Assembly (NCBI GenBank): GCA_020205615.1
Contig: CM035170.1
Location: 63,973,322 to 64,037,321, forward strand
Length of the DNA: 64,000 nt
Direction of reading: 5' to 3'
DNA from: Panax quinquefolius
Lineage: Eukaryota; Streptophyta; Magnoliopsida; Apiales; Araliaceae
A program made the translations under genes and the position numbers. Positions 34,394 to 47,219 of the stretch are shown here, in pieces (within the stretch, counting starts at the first letter, position 1; each line of letters starts with the position of its first letter). The notes beneath the pieces were generated by a model. The model worked only from the letters and a program-made list of their open reading frames with translations, was not told where the DNA came from and searched no databases.

Positions 34394-36524
34394 CAAGTAA
34401 TGAATAGTAATGAGGTTAAAGAAAGGAGGTGGGATGGCCTAAAAGACCAAACTACCCTAACTTTGAAAATCCTATAAATAGAGAAGGTGTTAGTTCATTT
34501 GTTTCTTGTTAATTTCTACTAACAACTTAAAGCTTATACATTTGAGAGAGAAAAGTGAGAGTTATACTTTTATAATCCAAGAAGAAGAAAGAAGAAGAAC
34601 CAAGTTGATCATCAAGGGTAAGAATTCTTAACCATGATTCTCCATCTCTTCAATTGATTTTTGATAGAGAAGTGGATAGTGTTAGAACATATATTTTATG
34701 AGTGATAAAGATGGTTATTAGAGAATTTAAGCTTTAATAAACCATGTTGTAAGATAAGCATAATAATGAAATTTATGAACTAATGAAGAACATTGAAGAA
34801 TTTCTCATGTATATGATTTAAATGAAATATGTTTGGTTAGGATGTTAGAATGATGGAATGAATCCATTTTGAACGATGTAAAAAATCTCAAGTAACGAAG
34901 TTATGGAGAAATTTGCGAGATTAGACGATAATCATTGAAATCATTAAAATTCCCGAAATAAAAGTCAAACATTAGCATTGAGCTCGAAAATGTTGGTTTT
35001 CGATGGAGATTAGTCTTAATTGGCATTCTAGAGTTGCAGACTCGAAAATGACCAAATTCCGACATTGAACGGAGAAACAAGCTTTGAACGTCTTCGAACG
35101 TTTAACGAACGCTCAATAATGAACTAATCGGTGAATTCCGAGTTAAAGAATTTTAAAATGAAATATTTTCTCTGGAATCATAGAGCATGTGATTTGTGAG
35201 CTAACGGCTTTTGAACAAGCCAATTCGGACTTATAACGAAGAAGTTATGAGCCCGGGAATCTCACAAAGAAAATTTATCCACAAAACTTTTTTACGAGAT
35301 AGGGCAATACCGCATTGTGGCCCAAGGATGAACGCTTGTCGGTGCCGCGGCCTAGGCGGACCTCAACCTCTTGACGAGTGTACACATGCAGTCTACGCCA
35401 CTATGTATTACTTTGGTGCCGTAGCACCGAGATTAACCATTACCCACTAAAGAGTGGTAATGCAATGTGACTATTAGAGAAGGGACTCATGTCGCAAATA
35501 CCGAGTCCGAGGAAAGAATCTTGAAGAGTCGCGTCCAATGTTGCGAGCTCTATATAGAAAGTTGGCGCCGCATTGCCAGCACTAGGAAAGACCCATAAAA
35601 GAATGCTTATGTATGTAAAGCAAATGGAAGCTAGTTAACTATGAATTGTATACTTAGTTGACCTGAAATGATCTCCTTAAAGATGATTATGACCTTAAGA
35701 TTTCAACTAAATGTTGACAAATGATTACATGAACGTAAATACAATGTAATACAATAAACTGTAACGAATGTTAAAACAATCTAAGGCATGATTAGATTGA
35801 GAAGAAGGGTAAGATATAGTAATGACCTTACTTGATTATATATGACCTAACGACATGCACGTGAGTTTGCCAAACCTTAAATGTGCATATGTTTAAAGAA
35901 AGTAGTGTTGTACAACATAGAGTACTATAGGTTGATCACCTAGACATGCTCGTAAGATATGTCAGACTTACGGACTTGGTGTTGGGTTGTACTTTTCAAA
36001 GAAAGAATGAAATGCTCAAGGTCTTAGATCGAAATTGATGTTTTACTGAATGATGCTCATTGTGAAGCATTTTAAGAAAAGAAAAGTGCTATTTTGAATT
36101 ATCGATAATACTTCATAACTATTGTTTCAGTTATTGAAGATATACGATTAATTTATGATTCAAGTCGGTTATTTATATGAAATTGTCATACTTTCTTAGC
36201 TAGTTATGCTCACTCTTACTTAAACCATATGAATGCAGCTAAGATCGAACGGACGGAAGTATCTGATAAAGATAAAGGGAAGGCCAAGGCAAACCAATAG
36301 GTTACCTTTGTAATAGTATAGGATGAATGTTGTTATTATTTGATATTATGATAAGAACAAATATAATGGTTATAAAGAACCTTGGAATGGGAATATTGTT
36401 TTGGAATATATATATAAGGCATTTTTACTCTTTTGAGGTATTTCAATTGAATGATTGTGTGAACTGTAGCATCGTGTAGCACCATATGTCGGGTTAGAAG
36501 ATACCCGAATTTAGGGGCATCACA
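34394..36524 (+). repeat. Probable Ty3/gypsy LTR, 3' part (split by the Tat insertion)
   Basis: It has a TATA box near its start, a transcript-leader-like AG-rich stretch (34585-34610) and the end ACCCGAATTTAGGGGCATCACA, which resembles the U5 ends of other LTRs here. A weak AGAAGCCCTAAGC after the end resembles the second half of an initiator-Met PBS. The 5' part would lie before 4547. I could not define its start. Confidence 0.5.
34473..34480 (+). promoter_or_regulatory. TATA box in the LTR-like stretch
   Basis: TATAAATA, preceded by CC and followed by GAGAAGG, is 80 bp downstream of the Tat insertion edge. Confidence 0.5.
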
Positions 36525-37811
36525 GAAGCCCTAAGCGTATGGACAATTCTTGATTGGTTCTTGCACTACATACTGCTAGGATAAGTTCTTAAACTCATAT
36601 TATTCTGGAAAGTTCCTGAACTCATAACGTGTGGTAAGTTTGATGAACTGGGGTATAACTAAGTTATGAATGGAGCATTGAGGATGATTGGAATAGATAG
36701 ACTTATTAAGTAATGGATCATTATAGAAAGTGGAGTTGATGGTGGAAGCATAGGTAATCCAAATCCTCTAGCTATGCTAGATTTCAAAAATTTTGACATC
36801 AAGCTAAATTCGCACTGATGTGCCTTTAAAAAATATGATTTTTTGTATTCTCAACACATAGTGACCAATGTGTATGTGTGGACTTCGGGACCCTAACACA
36901 TCGTTACCTGTTGAGGTATAATAACACTAAAACTGATTTTCAATGGTTTTGAACTGTTTAAAGAATAGTTTATGCTAATTTTTTTGGCTAGACGAAAAAT
37001 GATTTGAAAATATCAAAATGTATTTTATATCATTAATGCATTATGTAACCTGGTTACAATACGATATCGTGACGTCATAAATGTAGAATTACTTAATGTT
37101 GGATATGATCGAAAGATTGTCAGCCCACTATAGTATGATGTATTATGATAAAGTCACGCAATGACGAAATCCTCAAACGGGCTATAAATACAGTACGGTA
37201 TCCTGATGTCATAAAATTATTTTCTGAATTTTAAAGATAAATTATTGCCAACGGGGTTTGGCCATACATGTTTCGATTGAAATTGAATTATTGGTATGAG
37301 TCTAAGCTATTTGATTCTGCTAGACCAACGTTTATGAAAATTTAAAGTATTCTTTGAGAATTTATCCCAAACCAAATTGTTTTAGTGCAAAATCCTATGA
37401 TAAGACTGAGTTGAACATCCCAAAATTGGGAAACTTTTGTGCGCCGAAGACGGATATGATGAACATAAATATCGTTTCAGCATGTAGTACCTGATCAGTA
37501 CATGGCATAATGGGCTGATCACCCTATATGTCTATATTCATGATGGTTTACGGATGATTTTTTGTATAAACCTTTTTGAAAATTGAAAATGAAAGTTCAT
37601 GGTCAATATGACTCCTCAGCATGATTTGAAACTTTTTAACTCTTTAGAGTGATGTCGTGGTTGTATGTGATGATGGGTATGAAATAGTATCATGAACTCG
37701 TTGCGTACGAGTAGAATCTGATATGATTGAATAAAGGTTATTATGAAAACCTAGTTCTGGTGAATGAAATGAGTAGAGTGTAGTAGGCTATAATTTCAGG
37801 GATGAAATTCT
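36525..37811 (+). other. Old internal sequence of a Ty3/gypsy element, non-coding
   Basis: No protein motif. It contains the second copy of the dispersed repeat (37375-37625). It lies between a probable LTR end and a PPT, so it may be the heavily deleted interior of one element. Confidence 0.4.
37375..37625 (+). repeat. Dispersed repeat, copy 2 (partner 3440-3745)
   Basis: Same ordered words as in 3440-3745: GAACATCCC, GGGAAACTTT, AGCATGTAGTAC, GATCAGTACATGGCATAA, GGGCTGATCACC. Confidence 0.6.
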
Positions 37812-37827
37812 TAGAAAAAGGGGTGAA
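37812..37827 (+). other. Polypurine tract before an old LTR
   Basis: AGAAAAAGGGGTGAA lies directly before TGTGACAACTCGAG. The upstream words TTTCAGGGATGAAATTCTTA match the usual end of Ty3/gypsy pol, where the stop is followed by such a tract. Confidence 0.7.
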
Positions 37828-38187
37828 TGTGACAACTCGAGAATTTATAGGATTTATAAAATCTTAATTAAATAAATTAAAGGTTAAAAAATAAACCTAG
37901 AGTGGAAATAGATGAATGATTTAAATTCCAAATGTGTGGAATGGAAACCCTAATTAAATAATTAGGGTAAGATAAAATGGAAAGTATTGGAAGATGTTAA
38001 TTTTTCTATGGCCCAAAGAATTAATTTAAGAACCCAAGAGATTAATTATGGTGGCCCAAGCTTAGCCCAATAAAAGGGGGGGCATTTTAGACATTTAGTA
38101 TACTAAATAAGAAATCAAAACAAAGAAAAACATGGAAGGAAATGGGCCACTTGGCCGACAATTTGAGGGAAGGAAGAAGCGGAGCAT
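37828..38187 (+). repeat. Start of a Ty3/gypsy 3' LTR, truncated by a later insertion
   Basis: It begins TGTGACAACTCGAGAATTT after the PPT and includes the words GCCCAATAAAA. It stops at 38187 where a minus-strand LTR of another family begins. The remainder is not in the window. Confidence 0.65.
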
Positions 38188-38539
38188 TGTGACGCCCCCA
38201 AAATAGGTATACAAAACCCATTCTGAGTCGCCAGATACACGGTACATAATTCAAATACAAACTTCATTTATACAATTGTTGAACTGTCGTGCAAAATACG
38301 ATAATACATAAGCTGTGAGTTTCAATACAAATATTGTTACGCATATAATACGATAATATTCATACTCAAATTATTACAATGCCCTATAAGATACAACAAT
38401 AAATATTTCAAGTCTCCAAAGGGACACGAGAAGATTTTTGTCCCACTCATTCTAATGGAGTGCATTTTTGACGCTTCCAAAGTTGGGTTTTCATCACCCT
38501 ATTGTTGTTCACCAAAATCAATTATTAAGTGACGTATAA

Positions 38540-41105
38540 TGTAAGACCCCAACTTTCATAAATAAAGATTATTTTTTCTCGAAATATATTTTTGAATATT
38601 ATGGTGTGGATTTGATATAATGCTATAATTGTGGGTAATATTTATAAATTTTGCAAAATATGCAAGTTGTTATAAAAAATTTGATTGGTCAGAAATATTC
38701 GTTTTAACAGGGAATATTCGTACGACGGCACAATCATTGGTGAACCCCTACAACGAAATTATTGTCAGAGTTAGAAAAAGACAGAAATATCTTTTTATAA
38801 AAATAACGGCAAAAGTTTTATAGTTAACTGTTGAAATACCCGATGATGAAAAGTACTGTAATACGCGTGGTTTCATAGTAGCACACGATATTGATTATTA
38901 ATGCTTACATGAGAAGTCCCTCAGTTATATTCAATTATTGCTACAGTAATTGTTGCATAGTATCTCACGTTATTTGATTCAATTATTGTTAATATTTTAT
39001 ATTATTAAATCAATAATTGAGATGATAAGTTATTCATATTATTATCTGCATAATTAACAATGTCTAGAAAGTTCTGTCAAGGAAAGGGGTTTGGTCACCT
39101 AATTGTGCGTCAATAGGGAGAAATCCTTATCGGAAAGCCCCCTCTTTCTTGGGAACGATCTGGTTGTTAATATTGCGAGTTATAATAATGATGAATAAAT
39201 GATGTTAAAAATATTGAGAGGATTTTTATGAAGTATTTGTTATAAATTTTGATTATTATTTGGACCCCCATTTACCCAATTTTCAAAATAATCGGTAGAA
39301 AGTTATTCTGTATATATAATATGGTGGGGCTCATGAGTGATAGTGACATGTGGGTCACCATGGGATGGGGGGGGATGTCACGGGAAAACATAGGAAATGG
39401 GATGGATCCAGGGTGTATATATATATAATATATATTTATAAGTTTTGTTTTTTATGAAAAATAGAATATATATAATATTTTATTTTGCATAGTATTTTCA
39501 TAGTGTCTGAATAGTGTTTGCATAGCGACTGCATAGTAAATCAGAAAAAAAATCAGACGAATTCGATTTCAGCCCGTGAATTCCTTTACTGTTTGCCCGC
39601 GAATATTTTTTCTAAATGGTATCCTTCCATTCTCCTATAAATAGGATGCTTAGTTTAAAAATGAAAATCACACTAGAATCAGAGAATTCTTCTTCTATAA
39701 TATTGAGCGTATTTCTTTAAAGTTTTAAGAAGCTTTGAGCGTAGAAAACAGTGAAAGTTTCTTCAAGAATATCCCCGCTATACCAGTTGGAATACTCTTC
39801 TTTTTAAGGTAAGGGATATTATTTTTGTTCAATATTCGTATGAAATAATATTTTCTTCCATACTCTATAGTATGTAAGTAATATTATTTCGTTTCGTATT
39901 CCTAATTCTTCACTCATTTTGTTGAAGTATTGCTTCTATATTCCATGAAATTAGTAGAATATCTATAAAATTTGCGCTTCATCCGGTATCTTTTCATGGA
40001 AATATTATTCTGAACATTCTTGATAAGTTTTAACTTTTTCATGCCAGAGTACTATTCACGGGGTACTATTCACTCGGGTACTATTCACCCGGGGTACTAC
40101 TCATGACAAAAATTGATTTCTTTTCTGTCCAAATCATTTTTGATACAATATTATTCTTAACTTTTACTCCACAAAGCAGTATCATGTTGACAATTTGGAC
40201 ATTATTGAATTCTGGATAAATTAAATTATAAATCTTTAAAATTTATCATTTTCTTTCATTTAATTGAATTCTTATATCGTTGTCATCATCCTCATGTTTT
40301 TATTGTGATGAAAGTCATCTTTGGCCCGTAGTGCTTAGATGGACTGTTGATTGGTATGATTATGACCAGGGATCATTCGGTATAATCATGACCTGTAATG
40401 TTACAAATGATGTGGTAAAAGTCATCATTGGCCCGTAGTGCATTGATGGACAGTTGTTGGCATGATCACGACCATTGATGATTACACGAATATCCATGGC
40501 CCGTAGTGCATGGATAATTCGTGGATGTGATACTAATGAATATCATTGGCCATAGTGCAGGGATAATTCGATGATGTGGATTATTTATTAAGCCGAGTCT
40601 CAGCGATAAAATTGATGATAAACTTTTTAAATCAAAGAAGATAGTAGATATCATGCTCTACTTGACTCTTCTAATTGATTACTTGTTCCGCTGCAGTTAA
40701 ACTTGATGTTTATTATATTTTATCAGTTTAACATTGTTGAAGGCTAACGATAATTTATTCTGCATTATCTTAGTCATAATATTTCTTACTGGGCTAGTTG
40801 AGCTCACCCTTTTGCTTTCATTGTTCTCTTCAGGAAATGAGAACCTAGCCGGGACTATTCGGGGAATGGAGTGACGGTCTGAGATGGTTGTTTTAGTAGT
40901 CCTCATTATTTAGTGTGATAACAAATGTAATAAGGATTGAATTTGAGTTTGAATATTGTCTGTGAGACAATATTAGTGTAAAAACTCGGCTATATTTTGT
41001 CGTATTTTACACGACAGTTGTATTAATTAAGTTTGTATTTGAATTCTGAACCATGTATTTGGCGACTCAGAATGGGTAATCTATACCTATTTTGGGGGCG
41101 TCACA
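38540..41105 (+). mobile_element. Solo LTR with perfect TATAA duplication
   Basis: 2566 bp, starting TGTAAGACCCCAACTT and ending TTTTGGGGGCGTCACA. The five bases before it (38535-38539) and after it (41106-41110) are both TATAA. No internal coding sequence, so the element body was lost by recombination between its two LTRs. It contains a TATA box at 39636, short ACTATTCACGGGGT repeats (40050-40104) and CATTGGCCCGTAGTGCAT repeats (40310-40560). Confidence 0.9.
39636..39643 (+). promoter_or_regulatory. TATA box of the solo LTR
   Basis: TATAAATA followed by GGATGCTTAG. The same motif is at about 51835 and, on the minus strand, at 59801-59808 in related LTRs. Confidence 0.6.
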
Positions 41106-41548
41106 TATAATATACGACACACCCATCTTAAGTCCTCAATACAATTATATATTGCATGTCATGCAGTTTTATAATGTATTGAGAAACTTCCATAGTCTCG
41201 AACCATCACACTATTCCCCTGTTATCCCCGCTCGATCTAGCTACACTCTTAATACCTGAAAGGAATTGTGAAGCAAAAGGATGCGCAGAAATAACCAAGT
41301 AAAGAATATTATGACTAAGATAATTAATTTATCAATAGCCTTCATCAGTATTAAATCCAGATATTTAGAACATATGGTAGATAATAAAAGTTTTCAACCA
41401 TAATTGCAACTGAATCAACAATCCATTAGAAGAGTCAAGTAGAACATAATGTCTACTATCCTCTCCAAATTAAAATTCAATCGTTAATAGTTCATTCATG
41501 TAATACTCATCAGTAGTTCTTTGTTGTACCCAAGACAAAGAGAACTCT

Positions 41549-42367
41549 TGTGACACCCCCAAATCCGCGTACTTCATTCACATAGGATTTGGTGCTCACT
41601 TTCCAAAATATTTACATCTAACTACCCATAAACAAGGATAAAGACATAACTTAAATAACTTAAATAAATATCTTCCCCTTAAAGGGTCACATCAACTTTA
41701 AAACATTCCCAGGTAATCTAACCTTAATTATAACATAAGTCTATGGAATACATCACATAATAACATAAGTCTTATGACATAATTTAAGTTAAGTAAATTC
41801 AAATAACTCTTCATCACTTGGAAATCTTGCCATTTCCTTTGTTAGAAGACGACTCATCAAATTTCTCAACTTTAGCTGTAGTGTTAAATGCAAGAGTGAG
41901 CAAACAATTGATCACTGATATAAAGTGTGATAATAGCAGTAACATAAGAGTAAACAATGAATATTGATTAAATAAGAACTTGCACTTTGAGACAAAACTA
42001 GTAAACAAGTTTGAGGTTTATATCTGAGGGTCTTTAAGACCATGAACTATGTCCTGAGGTTATTAAGTATTTCTACTTCAACCTTTAACATAATAGTGTA
42101 TTTCTACATGATCCTCTATGTTAGGGTTTTTCATCTCAGTTTGACTTTAGGATTTTCCGCACTAAAGAAAGTTTAGTTTGGAACTAACTTATCAGTGGTT
42201 CTAGAATTTTAGAACACTCATCAATTATGGATTAGTCCAACCAATAAAGGTTTATTTGTTATTCGAAAGTTCAACACAATAAGATACGATTGAACGATAA
42301 CAATGTACAATTGAGTAGACATGGTATCACCAAAGTACTACATCCAAAAGAGTTAGAAAACTCATTT
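41549..42367 (-). repeat. 3' LTR of the rearranged element, truncated
   Basis: Starts TGTGACACCCCCAAATCCG and runs parallel to 57247 onward. Relative to the other copy it lacks about 115 bp around 42085-42100, and similarity ends near 42367 (after AAAAGAGTTAGAAAAC). Confidence 0.85.
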
Positions 42368-45300
42368 GGGATACAAATATATATACCAACTGTGAGTTTG
42401 GATACAAATATATATACCAACTGTGACTCTCATCCCAACCTTGGATAGCACGTCACAATGACACCTTACATAAATGTATAGTCAAAAACTGTTTTAGAAA
42501 TTAGAATCTTTGGGAAGTACTCAAGGAAACCTTCGTACATGGGAGGCCATGCTTCTAGGTTATGATAGATATCATATGGCCACAGAATTATCCTTAGTTG
42601 ACCCAATAGACCCCAAAGAAAAACGAGAAGATTACTATCATATTCTTTCCAATGGCAAGTCTTCTCTTGACTTATCATTATCTCCACTGTCTCAAATTGA
42701 GAATTATACTTCAAACAAACACCAAGATTATATAGTTAGTGCTCGTAAATATACTCAGCAAGTGGATGAGCACAACCCTGTCTTATGATGACACAAGGTT
42801 GTATGTCATTAGACATCTTGTATGATAGTGGCAAAACACCCTTCCAATGTTGGGTTCGCCTCTCCCTATACGATTCACCAAATATAACTACTAAAAGATG
42901 TATACAACACACTTGTCTATACTGTTTAGGGAGAACTCCACAGCTAGAGACCACCGTTCTATTCCCTTGTTACCCCCGCTTGACCCAGCTACACTTTTAT
43001 TACCTGAAAGGAATTGTGAAGCAAAAGGGTGAGCACAACTAGCTCAGTAAAGAATATCATGACTAATGATAACTAAATTATCAATAGCCTTCATCAATAA
43101 CAAATCAGAGATTTAGAACATATGGTAGATGGTAAAAATTTCAACCATACTTGCAGCAGAACGAGCAATCCATTAGAAGAGTCAAATAGACAATACAGTC
43201 GATTATCTTCTCCATGTTAAAAGTCCACCAACAATGTTTTATCCCCTCAGTAACATCAATCAATGGTTCCTTTCCACAATTATATGAATAACTTCATAAT
43301 CATAATTGTAATTCTAAATTCCTCTTCGCATCCAAGACGAAGATAATTTTCATCACTTGTCTTTACCTGAAACATCAAAGATCATGGTTATACCAAATCA
43401 CAGTTCCTGTTCATAAATCATACTAATAAATTCATCTTTGCACTACGGGCCAAAGATATTAAATCAACAGTTCATCTTTTACTACAAGCCAAAGATATTC
43501 AACAACAGTCATCTTTGCACTCTGAGCCAAAGATATTCAACAACAGATCATCTTTTGCACTACGGGGCTAAAGATATTCATATCTCAAATAAATATATAA
43601 TCATTTCAAAATCTATATAAACCATAATTATAACCATGTTGATCAATTCACCTTTGCACTTAAGCTAAAAATATTCAATTGTAAATTCAATGGTCATGAT
43701 CATAATAGTCACAATTCATCTTTGCACTACTGGCCAAAGAGAACCCATAGTCATGATTATACCAATAATCTACCTATCTTTACACTCAAGTCAAAGACAA
43801 ATTTCTTCACCAATATTATAAAAATGTTATATATGATAATAAAAACAATAACATCAAAACATGGATTTAATTTCAAGAGTAAGATTCATAAATCAACGAT
43901 AATTTGGTCAGAAAAAGAACCCAATTTTATTATGAATAGTACCCGTGAATAGTAACTCGTGAATAGTAACTCGTGAATACTAACACATGAATAGTAACTC
44001 GTGAATAGTAACTCATAAATAGTTACTCGTGAATAGTAACTCATGAATAGTAACTCGTGAATAGTAACTCGTGAATAGTTACTCGTGAATAGTAACTCAT
44101 GAATAGTAACTCGTGAATAATAACTCGTGAATAGTAACTCATGAATAGTACTCAGTATTTGTACATAGTATCTGTATACATAAATAATGTCATATACATA
44201 AATAATGCCACATACATAAATAGTGCATATATCGTGAATAGTGTAAGTATCGTGAATAGTATCATATCGTGAATAGTAACCCAGAGCACAAAAAAGGTAG
44301 AAATTCCACAATAAAATCCATACCAATATTGCGAGTATAATGATATTGAAAGAATAACATCATTATGAAGAAAATAACTTTCCTTACAATCCCTTACAAT
44401 CCCTTAAAATCCCTTACTATCCCTTACTATCCCTTACCTCAAAAGAGCAGCACTTCTTACTGGATATCGGATATAATATTTGAAGAAAACTTGCACTGAT
44501 GAATATCAACTCACCAAGTATCTAAATACTCACAAAATACACTCAATAATCTAGAGAGAGAGAAGAGAGCTTATGTTTACGGTGTGATTTTCAATTCTAA
44601 CTTAGCCCTCTATTTATAGGAAAATTTTAGCAGAGACTTGACTTTTGAACCTTGATGGCTTTACACTCGCTACTATTCCCACCCACCACATTTGAAATAA
44701 AATTCAGCACATTTCTTCACCAACCACAAGTGGGGCCCACTCAATTCTAAATTTTCCACCAAAATTATTTATAAACCTAATTTACGAATCAGTCACCTCT
44801 TAAAATTCATAACAAATCATTCGTTCATTTTTAACGGTTCAAAATTTGTGGACATATACTCAAATTATATATGTATAACATACCCAAAATTTACCTCGAT
44901 CCAACGGTCGGATTAAAAATTATAACTCACGCAATATATCTCAAAAACACTGGTTTAATTTTTAATACCTTCATTCCGACAAAAATACTGATAAAATATC
45001 TCAACATTAATTCCTTCATTTATATCCACATAAATAAATCCATCATTTATATCCACATCAAATAAATATTTCCTTATCATATAAATCAATAATTAATTAT
45101 TCACAAATAATATTATAGAATCACAATTATGATGACCAGGTAGTTCGGAAGAGGGGCTTTCAATAAGAATTTCTCCTTCTTGGCGCCAAGAATTAGGTGA
45201 CCAAACCTCTCCTTGATGAACTTTCTAGACATTGCCAATAATGTTATCTAATAATATTATTCAAATAATATGAATTATTGATCGATAATGAGAAATATTG

Positions 45301-45846
45301 TGCGATGATAATTATTGAAACAATAATAATATAAAATATCAACGCGACAATTATTGAATCAATAAAATAAAATATTGAAAAGTAATTACTTGTAACAATT
45401 ATTGAGTAGTGCCTTCTTATAAAAGGATCAATAATTCAAAATACTTTATGTAAAATCGTGTGCTCTTTTAATGCAAACACGCGTATTCTTCAGATTTTAA
45501 CCACCGGGTATTTCAACAATGTTAATCTGAGTATTTGATTACGCCGTTATTTATAAAAACTTAATTTTGTCATTTTCTTCATCCGACAATTATTCTGTTA
45601 TGGGACCCACAAATGGCTGTGCCGTCGTACGAATATTCCCCGACAGAAAGAATATTCCACGACTAAACGAATACCCCGATAAATGAACATTTTATAACCA
45701 CTTGCGTATTTTGAAAATTTTCATATATTACCCTTAACTTTAACTTTTATCAATTTAACCATTTACTAAATAGAAAAATTGAATACTTTTATTTCATAAA
45801 ATTCGGTCTTAAATTCGGAAAATAATTTTCGCTCGGTCTTACACGT
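42368..45846 (-). repeat. Minus-strand LTR piece M1
   Basis: Related to the LTRs at 38188 and 58449, lacking the U5 end. In order it has two copies of GGATACAAATATATATACCAA (42368-42420), the block shared with 1440-2878, the CATCTTTGCACTACGGGCC repeats (43430-43760), the 14-bp array, and the LTR promoter region (CTATTTATAGG near 44612). Open frames inside, such as 42510-42788, are chance: the same sequence is in the decayed copy on the other strand. Confidence 0.7.
43931..44152. repeat. 14-bp tandem array in an LTR
   Basis: About 16 units of CGTGAATAGTAACT with few changes. The second copy of the duplicated block has a shorter array (49925-50080). Read on the minus strand it gives an artificial 14-residue repeat. 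Confidence 0.9.
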
Positions 45847-47192
45847 GAGTGTTTTCTAAAATTCAAATAGTAAATTAGAAAAATAGGATAAATTTCACAC
45901 CAAAATCGTAGAGAATTATCTTCTATAATATTGAGTGTATTTCTTTGAGTTTTAGAAAGCTTTGAGCATGCGAAAATAGTTCAAGTGATTTCTAAAATTC
46001 AAATAGTATCCTTTTGGAATACTCTTCTTTAAATAGGATGGATATTATTTATAATTGAAAATCACACCATACTCGAGAATTCTTCTATATAATTTCGCTT
46101 CGATTTTTCTTCTACAGTTTTTAGAAAGTGTTGATACATAGAAAATTAGTTATCAAGTTTTCTTCATCCGAATATCTTTTATGAAAAATATTATTCTACA
46201 GGTTCTTGAATTTTAACTTTTTCTTTAAGGTTAAGGGATATTATTTTTGTTCAACTATTCATAATTCAAATAATATTTTCTTCCAAATCATTTTTGATAC
46301 TATTATTCGTGATATAACTAATATTATTTGAATTCTTATATCATTGTCATCATCCTAAAATTATATATCTTGAAAAAGTTATATGTGGTTTCTTTTAATT
46401 GTATTCTGGACTTGGTATGATTATGATCCGAATTCTTATTTGGTAAAATTATATGTAGTAATGTTACAAATGATGTGGTAAAATTATCATCAGGATTATT
46501 CGGTATAATTATGGTGCATTGATGGATAAAGTTGTTGGCATGATCATGACCATTGATGAAAACACGAATACCCTTGGCCCGTAGTGCATAGATAATTTGT
46601 GGTCGTGATACTAATGAATATCCTTGGCCATAGTGCAAGGGTGATTCGATGATGTGGATTAGTTATAAAGCCGAGTCTCAGTGATAAAACTGTTGATAAA
46701 CTTTTTAAATCATAGAAGATAGTAGATATCATGCTCTACTTAACTCTTCTAATGGATTGCTTATTCCGCTGCAGTTAAACTTGATGTTTATTATATTTTA
46801 TCAATTTAACACTATTGAAGGTTAATGATAATTTATTCTGCATTATCTTAGTCATGATATTTCTTACTTGGCTAGTTGAGCTCACCCTTTGTTTCACTGT
46901 TCTCTTCAGGAAATGAGAATATAACAGGGACTAGTCGGGGAACGGAGTGACGGTCCAGATGTTTGCATTAGTAGTCCTCACTATTCAGTGAAATAGTGTG
47001 ATAATAATTATAATTAGGACATATTTTGAGTTTGAATACTGTCTAGAAGACAATATTGTACTAAAACTCTCAGCTTATGTTTTGTCGTATATTACATGAC
47101 AGTTGTATAATTAAGTTATATTTGAATATTATACCATGTATTTGGCGACTCAAGATGGGTGATGTATACCTATTTTGGGAGGGGGGGTCACA
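45847..47192 (+). repeat. Plus-strand LTR piece P1
   Basis: It follows M1 head to head and corresponds to the second half of the solo LTR at 38540, ending GGGGGGGTCACA at 47192. Compared with P2 (51720-53322) it is shuffled and shortened at its start (45840-46330). Confidence 0.7.
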
Positions 47193-47219
47193 CGATGCGT
47201 CACTATACACCACAAAATT

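Larger units (their letters stand above)
38188..41548 (-). repeat. Minus-strand Ty3/gypsy LTR, interrupted by a solo LTR
   Basis: It begins TGTGACGCCCCCAAAATA, the same U5 end as at 58449. Parts 38188-38539 and 41106-41548 together resemble the first 400-600 bp of the LTR at 58449 (for example AAGAATATTATGACTAAGATAAT). It is cut at 38540 by the solo LTR and at 41549 by another element; the rest is outside the window. Confidence 0.75.

Noticed and set aside
42466..42954. Overlapping open frames on both strands near 42.5-43 kb
   Set aside because: The region is LTR sequence with a decayed counterpart at 2251-2700; no frame is conserved between the copies.
43886..44326. 146-codon minus-strand frame with a 14-residue repeat
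   Set aside because: It is the 14-bp LTR array read in three phases, not a protein. The same holds for 49904-50227.
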